From positions 1 to 55,919 of the forward strand of contig SKGS01000056.1 of NCBI GenBank assembly GCA_007117355.1: a DNA stretch of 55,919 bases. Direction: 5' to 3'. The notes under the pieces were generated by a model. The model saw only the letters and a program-made list of their open reading frames with translations. It searched no databases and was not told where the DNA came from. The position numbers and the translations under genes were made by a program. Source of the stretch: Lishizhenia sp. Lineage in GTDB: Bacteria > Bacteroidota > Bacteroidia > Flavobacteriales_D > Crocinitomicaceae. Positions 49,749 to 55,919 of this stretch are shown here, piece after piece (position 1 is the stretch's first letter; the number at the start of each line of letters is the position of its first letter).

Positions 49749-50699
49749 ATGGAGCATTTTGATTCATTTTATCCCCCGAAGCCAACTCTGGTAAAAAAAG
49801 AAAGTCAGGGACATATTGCAATTACTATTGCTTCAATGGTATTATTTGCTGTTACATTTTCATTAATTATCAACGATTACCTGTTCATCGGGTTGCTGAT
49901 TGTTGTATTGTTGATTCATGAATTGGGTCATTTTTTAACCATGAAAGCATTTGGGTACAAAAAATTAAAAATGCTCTTCATTCCATTTATGGGAGCGATG
50001 GTTCAAGGTGAAAAAGATAGTTATTCGCAACGAGAATCTGCTCTTATGTTGCTTGCAGGGCCGATTCCAGGTATAATTGCAGGTTTTTTAACCCTTTATT
50101 TTGGGTCAGAATCAGAAATGAGTTGGTTAATTCAACTTGGCGTATTATTTCTGTTTTTGAATGTTTTAAACTTGATTCCTATTGACCCATTAGATGGCGG
50201 TCAGTTATTTCGAACATTATTCTTTGGGAACCACGAATTAATTCAACTTATATTCACTATTATTTCTTCATTATCCTTAATTCTAATCGGTCTTTGGATG
50301 GATTCATGGCTTATTATGGGATTTGGTTTTCTAATGGGTTTCAAAGTGAAAACAGCTTATAAACTTTACAACATTCGTAAAGATTTGAGCGCTGAAAACA
50401 TTGATTATGTGTCCACTTATGAAAAGCTTACAGATAAAGCATTTTTAAAAATTAAAAAGATATTAATTGAATACACACCTATATTGAAAGATATAGAAGA
50501 AGAAACGGATAGCAACAGATACGATCAATTATTAGCAAGTCAAGTGGATAATATCCTAATTAGACCATTAAAAAAAGATGCTAATTTTCTCACAAAGATT
50601 CTTTTTTTAATAATTTGGTTTGGTTCATTTTACTTGGTTTACGTAATACTTAAAACAATTGACTTTAATACCGTTATAAATGCATTTCAAGGTTGGTGA
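49749..50699 (+). CDS. Site-2 protease family membrane metalloprotease
   Basis: 316 residues. The zinc motif H57-E58-x-x-H61 (LIHELGHFL) lies in the second helix, and the third ligand D149 in IPIDPLDGGQLF. GAMVQGEKD and LLAGPIPGIIAGF are conserved core motifs. The C-terminus has another membrane segment after a helical region (about 290-308). Such proteases cut membrane-embedded regulators; the target is unknown. It overlaps the Smr gene by 20 bases. Confidence 0.88.
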   Translation: MEHFDSFYPPKPTLVKKESQGHIAITIASMVLFAVTFSLIINDYLFIGLLIVVLLIHELGHFLTMKAFGYKKLKMLFIPFMGAMVQGEKDSYSQRESALMLLAGPIPGIIAGFLTLYFGSESEMSWLIQLGVLFLFLNVLNLIPIDPLDGGQLFRTLFFGNHELIQLIFTIISSLSLILIGLWMDSWLIMGFGFLMGFKVKTAYKLYNIRKDLSAENIDYVSTYEKLTDKAFLKIKKILIEYTPILKDIEEETDSNRYDQLLASQVDNILIRPLKKDANFLTKILFLIIWFGSFYLVYVILKTIDFNTVINAFQGW

Positions 50700-51246
50700 G
50701 CGAGTTACATTTCTCAATGAATCCGGTTATGGTGTAATTCGAAAATTGGATGTAAATTCCATTGCACAAGTAGAAGATGAAACAGGTTTTTTAAGGTCTT
50801 ATCCTCTGAATGAGTTGGTCAAAATTCGAGGAGACCAATCCTCACATACAGTAGAGCAATCAACAGAATTTTTTTCAGAAGAAGACCATACTAATTCGAG
50901 AAACTCTTTTGACTATGTATCGAAGAAGAAAAACTTTTGGGAAATCGATTTACATACGCACGAAATTTTAGAAACTGAATCTGGAATGGATGCCGCTTCA
51001 TTACTTCGTTACCAATTAAGTTCTTTTAAACGCTTTTTAAATTCAGCACGTGAAAAACGGATTAAAAAGTTAGTAGTCATTCATGGAGTGGGAAGTGGTG
51101 TGCTAAAAACAGAAGTAAGGAAACATCTTTCGAGTCAAGAAGATTTATCCTTTTTTGATGCTGATTTTAGGGAGTATGGAAAAGGTGCTACGGAAATAGA
51201 AATTTTCTACAATCTGAAACATAATAACTACAAAGGTGTTTCTTAA
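50680..51246 (+). CDS. Smr-domain protein with an SH3-like N-terminus
   Basis: 188 residues from the ATG at 50680, which lies inside the end of the protease gene. Residues 3-48 (VGERVTFLNESGYGVIRKL and VEDETGFLRSYPLNELV) resemble the first part of DUF2027/MutS2-like Smr proteins. The Smr domain is at about 87-185 with DLHTHE (90-95), IHGVGSG (134-140) and VRKHL, a nuclease or nucleic-acid-binding fold. The usual middle segment of the longer Bacteroidota proteins is absent; the two parts are joined by an acidic linker (52-86). It may act on nucleic acids (inference). Confidence 0.78.
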   Translation: MHFKVGERVTFLNESGYGVIRKLDVNSIAQVEDETGFLRSYPLNELVKIRGDQSSHTVEQSTEFFSEEDHTNSRNSFDYVSKKKNFWEIDLHTHEILETESGMDAASLLRYQLSSFKRFLNSAREKRIKKLVVIHGVGSGVLKTEVRKHLSSQEDLSFFDADFREYGKGATEIEIFYNLKHNNYKGVS

Positions 51247-51249
51247 ATG

Positions 51250-51275
51250 TAACATGAGATCAATTTGTCATGTTA
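51250..51275. repeat. Inverted repeat between the Smr and glutathione peroxidase genes
   Basis: TAACATGA (51250-51257) and TCATGTTA (51268-51275), perfect 8-bp arms with 10 bases between. It could be a weak terminator or an operator. Confidence 0.4.
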
Positions 51276-51303
51276 GTTAATAAATAACTCAAAAAACAAA
51301 ACG

Positions 51304-51840
51304 ATGAAACTATTAGTAACTATTTTAATGTTAGGTTGTTTAACTGCATTTGGACAACAAAAGTCTTTACATGATTTTACAGTTGAAGACATTGAAGGAA
51401 ATGAATTCCCTTTATCTTCACTTAAAGGTAAAAAAGTAATGGTTGTAAACACGGCTTCAAAATGCGGGCTTACTCCACAGTATAAAGATCTTCAAGCACT
51501 TTATGAAAAATACAAAGACCAAAACTTTGTGATTATTGGTTTTCCTGCGAATAACTTCATGAAACAAGAACCAGGAAGTAATGAAGAGATTGCGCAATTT
51601 TGTGAAAAAAACTATGGTGTTTCTTTCCCGATGATGTCGAAGATTTCCGTAAAGGGAAAAGATCAACATCCAATTTATGCTTTTCTAACGCAGAAAGAAT
51701 TAAATGGACTAGAAGACAACGATGTATCTTGGAATTTTCAAAAATATTTAATTGATGAAAATGGCAAATTAGTAAAAGTTATTTCTCCAAGAAGTAACCC
51801 TATGGATGATGCTATTATAAGTTGGTTAGAAGGAAAATAA
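51304..51840 (+). CDS. Exported glutathione peroxidase-family thiol peroxidase
   Basis: 178 residues with a short signal peptide (MKLLVTILMLGCLTAFGQQ). The peroxidatic Cys is C54 in NTASKCGLTPQY (cysteine, not selenocysteine). The FPANNFMKQEPG block replaces the conserved Gln of the active site with N84. The WNFQKYLID motif holds the conserved Trp and Asn. Residue 18-23 region FGQQKS fits signal cleavage. It reduces hydroperoxides, probably with thioredoxin in the periplasm (inference). Confidence 0.88.
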   Translation: MKLLVTILMLGCLTAFGQQKSLHDFTVEDIEGNEFPLSSLKGKKVMVVNTASKCGLTPQYKDLQALYEKYKDQNFVIIGFPANNFMKQEPGSNEEIAQFCEKNYGVSFPMMSKISVKGKDQHPIYAFLTQKELNGLEDNDVSWNFQKYLIDENGKLVKVISPRSNPMDDAIISWLEGK

Positions 51841-51897
51841 GATACTTTTTTGACACTAGATTAAAAACAAATTGAAATAGTTGTTTTGTTTAGAAAT

Positions 51898-51994
51898 CCT
51901 GAGCATAGTCAGATTGGTGAACCGACTACTTGTACTGAGCAGCGTCGAATGTGCAAGGAGCGGTTGAATCGAAGTAAACAGATAAGTCGAAGGG
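51898..51994. repeat. Degenerate intergenic palindromic repeat
   Basis: CCTGAGCATAGTC, ACTGAGCAGCGTCGAA, and AAGTCGAAGGG appear within about 100 bases, like decayed copies of the CTGAGC-n-GTCGAA intergenic repeats common in flavobacterial genomes. No gene lies in 51841-52028. Confidence 0.5.
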
Positions 51995-52028
51995 ATGTTA
52001 ATAATACGGATTAGTAACTAGACAAAAC

Positions 52029-52310
52029 CTACCTTTTACTAATTTTATTATTGCTTATTGCTCTTTGTCTGCTGCATTTATGTCTTCCTTCTGAAAAGTT
52101 TCTAAGTTTCGCATGCTTAGTGGCTCTGCCTTGAACTCGAGCTCTCCATAATCTCCAACTTGAAGGTTTTAATTCTCTTTGCATAAGGCGAATCACGTCT
52201 TGCTCTTTCAATCCAAACTGAATAAAAATTGCCTCAAAGGGAGTTCTGTCCTCCCAAGCCATTTCAATAACTCTATCAATATCTTGTTCGTCTAATCTTT
52301 TACTTCGCAT
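52029..52310 (-). CDS. TIGR03643 family protein
   Basis: 93 residues. DEQDIDRVIEMAWEDRTPFE, FGLKEQDVIRLMQRELKPSS and RLWRARVQGRATKHAKLR are the family pattern (DUF2805/TIGR03643). It looks like a small helix-turn-helix-containing, basic protein; function is unknown. The family often sits near a cryptochrome or photolyase gene, but none is here. It is a single gene. Confidence 0.83.
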   Translation of the reverse strand: MRSKRLDEQDIDRVIEMAWEDRTPFEAIFIQFGLKEQDVIRLMQRELKPSSWRLWRARVQGRATKHAKLRNFSEGRHKCSRQRAISNNKISKR

Positions 52311-52393
52311 GAAAATAAAACAAAACTTTGTTCATAAAGTTGACTTTATCTAAAAATAATAGTGGCTTGGCTTTGTTTTTTGATAACGCCATA

Positions 52394-53704
52394 TTAGTGT
52401 AAGATTTTTTTCACCGAAACGGGCACGTTAGAGCCGTCGTTGTAAATAAAAATCAAAAAACCTTTTTGAAGTCGATATTTAGGAATAACTAAATCAGCCA
52501 ATTGTTTACGTTCATTAAAATGCACTCTTCCTGATGCATCAGCAACCAGTACATTTCCAATATTTTCTGTAACTATTTTATAATACTCATCAAACTCTAA
52601 TACATTAAAAGTTGGGGGGTGAAGAGCTTGGTCCATGTCAGAGTATGAAAAATTCGTCATTAGATAAACAACATTTGAGGCTTGCTGTAAGGAATCTAAC
52701 CCACCACAAACCAACCAATTACCTCCACCAAGTTTAGCCGCAGTATTAGATGCCATTTTAGCAAAAGGTATTTCAAAATCTTGAACTTGATTACTGTTTT
52801 GCGATAAATTCAAATTAACCATTCGAGTATTTGGCATAATGGGATTTTGAAAAAAAGAATTATTCCCTTGGAAATCGTGACGTACAGTCGTTCCACCCAA
52901 CCAAAATAGCTTATCGGCATGACCAGAGCAGATAGACCTGTAGCTTGGTAAAATTGTAAAATTAGGAACTCTAGACCAACTAATATCTAAAGGGTCATCT
53001 GGATTTATTTCACCTCTTATCAGACTATTACTAATATTAGGTAAAATAGTTCCCCCACTTCCGCCATAATAAAAAATTGTATCTCCTAAAATAAACCCAC
53101 TTGCTCCCTCCACTTTAAAACCGAGTTCATCCGGCACTGGTGTTGCTTGTTGCCAAGCATTAAAACTAGGATTAAAAACTTGAACAGCTGAAGTGATTGA
53201 ATCTGAACTTTTTCCAGAAACAACTAAAATTAAACTATCCTTCCAAACCGATGTCACTGCATTTTCCACTGGGATGGGTATGGGATTCGAATTAACTTCC
53301 AATGTATCTAAAAAAGGGTTGTAAACAGTAACATCACCAACGGTGGTAAATGATGAATCAGCCTGTAATTCTTTGCCACCAATCAAAAAAATACGATTAT
53401 TCACATTTACTACCATCATTCCAATCCTGCCTGACAGTGAACTGAATTCACCAATCGTCTCCCACGAGTTAGCACTTACATGATACTTAAATACTTTTCC
53501 ATGAAAACTCGTATAATCAACAGGATTCGAAATTCCCCCAAAACTATAAACGAATTTATTATTACCACTCGTTTCAAATTCACATAATGAATTTTCGGTA
53601 ACTGGCTCAGGTAAATCTGCTAATCGAGAAAAAAACCAATCTCCTTGCCCAAAAAGTATATTTGAAGCAATAAAGATATGCAGAACAATCCCGATTCTAA
53701 TCAT
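52394..53704 (-). CDS. Secreted Kelch-like propeller protein with a sorting-domain-like C-terminus
   Basis: 436 residues with a signal peptide (cleavage near LFGQ). Kelch-like blades repeat: KFVYSFGGISNP, RIFLIGGKEL, SLILVVSGKSS, DTIFYYGGSGG, KLFWLGGTTV, NWLVCGGLDS. From about 385 the chain reads NVLVADASGRVHFNERK and ends LQKGFLIFIYNDGSNVPVSVKKILH (two parts), like a type IX secretion C-terminal domain. It is probably secreted or surface attached; the substrate is unknown. The minus-strand box TAACTTCG (53709-53716) is a possible promoter. Confidence 0.72.
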   Translation of the reverse strand: MIRIGIVLHIFIASNILFGQGDWFFSRLADLPEPVTENSLCEFETSGNNKFVYSFGGISNPVDYTSFHGKVFKYHVSANSWETIGEFSSLSGRIGMMVVNVNNRIFLIGGKELQADSSFTTVGDVTVYNPFLDTLEVNSNPIPIPVENAVTSVWKDSLILVVSGKSSDSITSAVQVFNPSFNAWQQATPVPDELGFKVEGASGFILGDTIFYYGGSGGTILPNISNSLIRGEINPDDPLDISWSRVPNFTILPSYRSICSGHADKLFWLGGTTVRHDFQGNNSFFQNPIMPNTRMVNLNLSQNSNQVQDFEIPFAKMASNTAAKLGGGNWLVCGGLDSLQQASNVVYLMTNFSYSDMDQALHPPTFNVLEFDEYYKIVTENIGNVLVADASGRVHFNERKQLADLVIPKYRLQKGFLIFIYNDGSNVPVSVKKILH

Positions 53705-53872
53705 ACCACGAAGTTAATGATTTATCCTTTATTATGCATCTATCTTGAACGAGCAGTTTATTATGTTTAATAATAACAGTAAACGGAGGGTTAGAATATT
53801 TTAAGAATTTTATTTAAATTTATGTACAATTTCGTTAAAATTTATTGCTTTTCAGTTATTTCAAAAATTCAC

Positions 53873-53880
53873 TAACTTTG
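53873..53880 (+). promoter_or_regulatory. -7 box (TAACTTTG) before the charged IF2-N-like gene
   Basis: Exact match to TAnnTTTG, 13 bases before the ATG at 53894. Confidence 0.6.
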
Positions 53881-53893
53881 CGTAAAAAATTCT

Positions 53894-54796
53894 ATGAGAC
53901 TGGGGCAACTAGCACGAAAATTAGAGGTAAAGTCAAAAGACATTGTTGAGTTTATTCAACATTCCCTACAACAAGAAATTTCAGATCACCCAAACACAAA
54001 AGTTCCAGATGAAATAATTGAATCTATTATCTCTTTCTTCAAACCATTGGAACCAACAGCTGAAGAAGAAAAAACAACAGAAAAAGAAGAAACTACTCAA
54101 ATTACCACTAATAATGAGCTTTCAGAAGAACATGTTTCACTAGAAAATGATGTAGAGGAGTCTTTGGTAGAAAGTTCTGAAAAAGAATCTCCAAATGAAA
54201 ACATAGAGGACAGCTTGGAAGAAAACGAAACCTCTTTTGATGAGGAACAAGCACCTGAATTATCTATAGTTGATGGTGTTATCAAAGCTCCAAAGCCAGT
54301 CCTTGAAGGAGTAAAGGTTGTCGGAAAAATTGAATTACCGGAAAAACCTACTCAAACGGAAGAGGATATAGAGATAGAAGCATCTAGTTCTGAAGATATT
54401 AATAAGGAACAAGAGGCTTCTTCTACTGAAACTAAAATAGATGCATCAGAAAATAAAACAGCGGTCTCTTCTCAACCAAAAAAGAAGGAAGCCCCTAGAA
54501 AAAAATCCAAAGGTAATAAGAAGTCAAAAGCTCCTGTTATCTCGTACAGAGAGCAGTTAGAACAAGAACAAAAAGCCTATGCTGAGCGTCGAAAGGAAGA
54601 TGAAAAGCGTAAGAAAGCTAAAAAGCGTCAGCATTATGAAAAGCTTATTTCAGAACGAAATAAAACTAACACTAATAAAAATCAAAATAAGAAGAAAAAG
54701 CGCACAAGTAATTCTAAAACTGCAAAAAGCAATGTAGCACAAGAAAAACCTAAATCACTTTGGGAACGCTTCATTTACTGGCTAAACAACGACTAA
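53894..54796 (+). CDS. Charged low-complexity protein with an IF2-N-like start
   Basis: 300 residues, no signal. Residues 1-50 (MRLGQLARKLEVKSKDIVEF and HPNTKVPDEIIESIISFF) resemble the small helical N-terminal domain of translation initiation factor IF-2. Residues about 55-135 are strongly acidic (Glu, Ser, Thr), and about 195-285 strongly basic (Lys, Arg, Asn, Gln), likely disordered. The chain ends in the aromatic LWERFIYWLNND. It may be a nucleic-acid- or ribosome-associated protein (inference). Its stop codon is directly followed by the GTG start of the DUF4268 gene. Confidence 0.6.
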   Translation: MRLGQLARKLEVKSKDIVEFIQHSLQQEISDHPNTKVPDEIIESIISFFKPLEPTAEEEKTTEKEETTQITTNNELSEEHVSLENDVEESLVESSEKESPNENIEDSLEENETSFDEEQAPELSIVDGVIKAPKPVLEGVKVVGKIELPEKPTQTEEDIEIEASSSEDINKEQEASSTETKIDASENKTAVSSQPKKKEAPRKKSKGNKKSKAPVISYREQLEQEQKAYAERRKEDEKRKKAKKRQHYEKLISERNKTNTNKNQNKKKKRTSNSKTAKSNVAQEKPKSLWERFIYWLNND

Positions 54797-55261
54797 GTGT
54801 TTACAAAAGAGGAGAGAAAAGCATTTAACGAAGCTTATTGGAAAGAATTTCGTTCTTATATACGAAATACTCCAAATTCAAATGGGAGTAAAATCAATTG
54901 GTTAAACTATCCAACGGAGACTAAACTGCTATATATTCGTTTATCCGTAGATTCTAAAAAAGCTGAGTTTTCTGTAGATATACAATCTAAAGACGATGGA
55001 ATTCGTTCTATAATTTGGGAGCAACTACTAGAATTAAAAGTTGTTTTGGAGTCTGAAATGCCAAGTGAAGGTACATGGATAGAGGAAAGACTAAATCAAG
55101 CAAGACAACCAATCTCAAGTATAATTTGGGAATTAAGTAATGTAAGTCAATTCAAATCAGATGATAAAAAACATATTTTTACATTTTTTGAAAAACATCT
55201 GATTCGATTTGATGCATTTTACCAAGAGTATAAGGATATTATTTTGAACTTAATTAAGTAA
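54797..55261 (+). CDS. DUF4268 domain protein
   Basis: 154 residues, GTG start directly after the preceding stop codon. FTKEERKAFNEAYWKEFRSY and WLNYPTETKLLYIRLSVDSK open the chain, followed by DDGIRSIIWEQLLELKVVLE and ISSIIWELSNVSQF, matching DUF4268, a family also found as a domain in nuclease-like proteins. Here it stands alone, without a restriction or ATPase domain. It is cytoplasmic and probably made with the IF2-N-like protein. Confidence 0.82.
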   Translation: MFTKEERKAFNEAYWKEFRSYIRNTPNSNGSKINWLNYPTETKLLYIRLSVDSKKAEFSVDIQSKDDGIRSIIWEQLLELKVVLESEMPSEGTWIEERLNQARQPISSIIWELSNVSQFKSDDKKHIFTFFEKHLIRFDAFYQEYKDIILNLIK

Positions 55262-55324
55262 CCTGAATATCAAGTACCAGTTAGCACTACATTCAAAATT
55301 CAATGTGCCTTTTTGAAATAAAAA

Positions 55325-55345
55325 AAGCGGTCAAAATGACCGCTT
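55325..55345 (-). terminator. Terminator of the aconitase gene
   Basis: AAGCGGTCA (55325-55333) pairs with TGACCGCTT (55337-55345) with a 3-base loop; a T run follows on the minus strand. Confidence 0.8.
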
Positions 55346-55388
55346 CCTAATTTATTTGAACAATTCAGCTATCTTATTGCGCTAATGC

Positions 55389-55919
55389 TTAATTCGCTGC
55401 TGCTTGTTGCTTTATCAAATTCAATGCTGAACCAGCTTTAAACCATTCGATTTGCTGTGCATTATACGTATGATTTAATTTGATAGTATCTTTACTTCCA
55501 TCCGCATGAACCAACTCAAGTGTCAATTGCTGGTCTGGAGCAAAATTTTCTAAATCAACGAAGTTAAACGTATCGTCTTCTCTTACTAAATCATAGTCGT
55601 TTTCATTTGCAAAAGTCAATCCTAACATACCTTGTTTCTTCAAGTTTGTTTCGTGGATACGTGCAAATGATTTAACGATAACCGCTCTAACTCCTAAATG
55701 ACGCGGCTCCATTGCTGCATGCTCACGAGAAGAACCTTCACCATAATTGTGATCTCCAACAACTACTGAAGGAACACCCGCTGCTTTGTACGCACGAGCT
55801 GTTGCAGGAACTTCTCCATGCTCACCTGTCAATTGGTTTACCACTTTATTTGTTTCTTGGTTGAAAGCATTTACAGCACCAATCAACATATTATTCGAAA
55901 TATTATCTAAGTGACCACG
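55389..55919 (-). CDS. Aconitate hydratase, C-terminal part (5' end beyond the window)
   Basis: The C-terminal 176 residues of aconitase, which isomerises citrate to isocitrate in the TCA cycle. [18 protein letters not shown] holds the active-site Ser and Arg region of domain 4, and [19 protein letters not shown] the second conserved Arg. The frame is open to the window edge (reading R-G-H-L-D-N before the first visible Met), so the start lies outside. The swivel domain is complete; iron-sulfur domains are not seen. Confidence 0.94.
   Translation of the reverse strand, partial: RGHLDNISNNMLIGAVNAFNQETNKVVNQLTGEHGEVPATARAYKAAGVPSVVVGDHNYGEGSSREHAAMEPRHLGVRAVIVKSFARIHETNLKKQGMLGLTFANENDYDLVREDDTFNFVDLENFAPDQQLTLELVHADGSKDTIKLNHTYNAQQIEWFKAGSALNLIKQQAAAN

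Noticed and set aside
51304-51840. Selenoprotein glutathione peroxidase
   Set aside because: The active-site codon is TGC for Cys, with no in-frame TGA.

Overview
The window is 55.9 kb of AT-rich chromosome from a member of the Bacteroidota, most likely a free-living, probably marine, flavobacterium (order Flavobacteriales). The grounds are many good matches to the Bacteroidota -7 promoter box TAnnTTTG just upstream of genes, a 289-residue RpoD without region 1.1, a GLPGLI-family protein beside a TonB-dependent receptor, DUF5686, DUF6428, DUF4197, DUF4268 and TIGR03643 proteins, and secreted proteins with Ig, Kelch or WG repeats. Most genes are core housekeeping or envelope genes. I see no tRNA, rRNA, CRISPR array, insertion sequence, integrase or phage gene.

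Layout. 1-8.2 kb: the tail of a glycine-rich Ig-repeat surface protein, ispE, accA, a META-like lipoprotein, two tandem paralogous envelope proteins, a DUF5686 protein and a Sua5/YrdC protein. 8.4-18.4 kb: one long + strand run holding a seven-subunit Mrp Na+/H+ antiporter (mrpA to mrpG, split by a 343-bp repeat-filled spacer after mrpA), a translationally coupled BatA/VWA membrane protein, a dihydroorotase homologue that has lost its metal ligands, and a methyltransferase. 18.5-22.1 kb: a TonB-like protein, a WG-repeat protein and a PaaY-like hexapeptide protein. 22.2-27.4 kb: envelope and secreted proteins, an MFS transporter and aroK. 27.4-30.4 kb: an arsenic-resistance operon (arsR, DUF6428, acr3, arsC-like, plus a TonB-C-like gene) with a palindromic operator. 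30.5-32.3 kb: a queD-folE-yaaA operon.

32.7-38.6 kb: a TonB-dependent receptor, a GLPGLI protein and an RND/MMPL exporter, closed by a bidirectional terminator. 38.6-41.0 kb: a 2-oxoglutarate dioxygenase, a Ca2+/Na+ antiporter and a TatA-type subunit. 41.2-44.9 kb: an unusually long PLP enzyme, a ribulose-phosphate-epimerase-like barrel fused to two CBS domains, and dapD. 45.2-48.3 kb: rpoD, a DUF4197 lipoprotein and cinA. 48.3-53.7 kb: an SGNH hydrolase, a site-2 protease overlapping a short Smr protein, an exported glutathione peroxidase, TIGR03643 and a Kelch-like protein. 53.9-55.9 kb: a charged protein with an IF2-N-like start, a DUF4268 protein and the C-terminal part of aconitase.

No obvious multi-gene defence or biosynthetic system stands out. 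The points most worth a second look are the dihydroorotase-like pseudoenzyme in the Mrp/BatA transcription unit, the epimerase-CBS fusion, the extended PLP enzyme, the charged IF2-N-like/DUF4268 pair, the lipoprotein/PepSY-like/propeller cassette, the repeat mosaic that splits the mrp genes, and several symmetric motifs upstream of rpoD, dapD, the ars operon and the TonB receptor. All identifications come from reading translations and motifs by eye; no database search was run.
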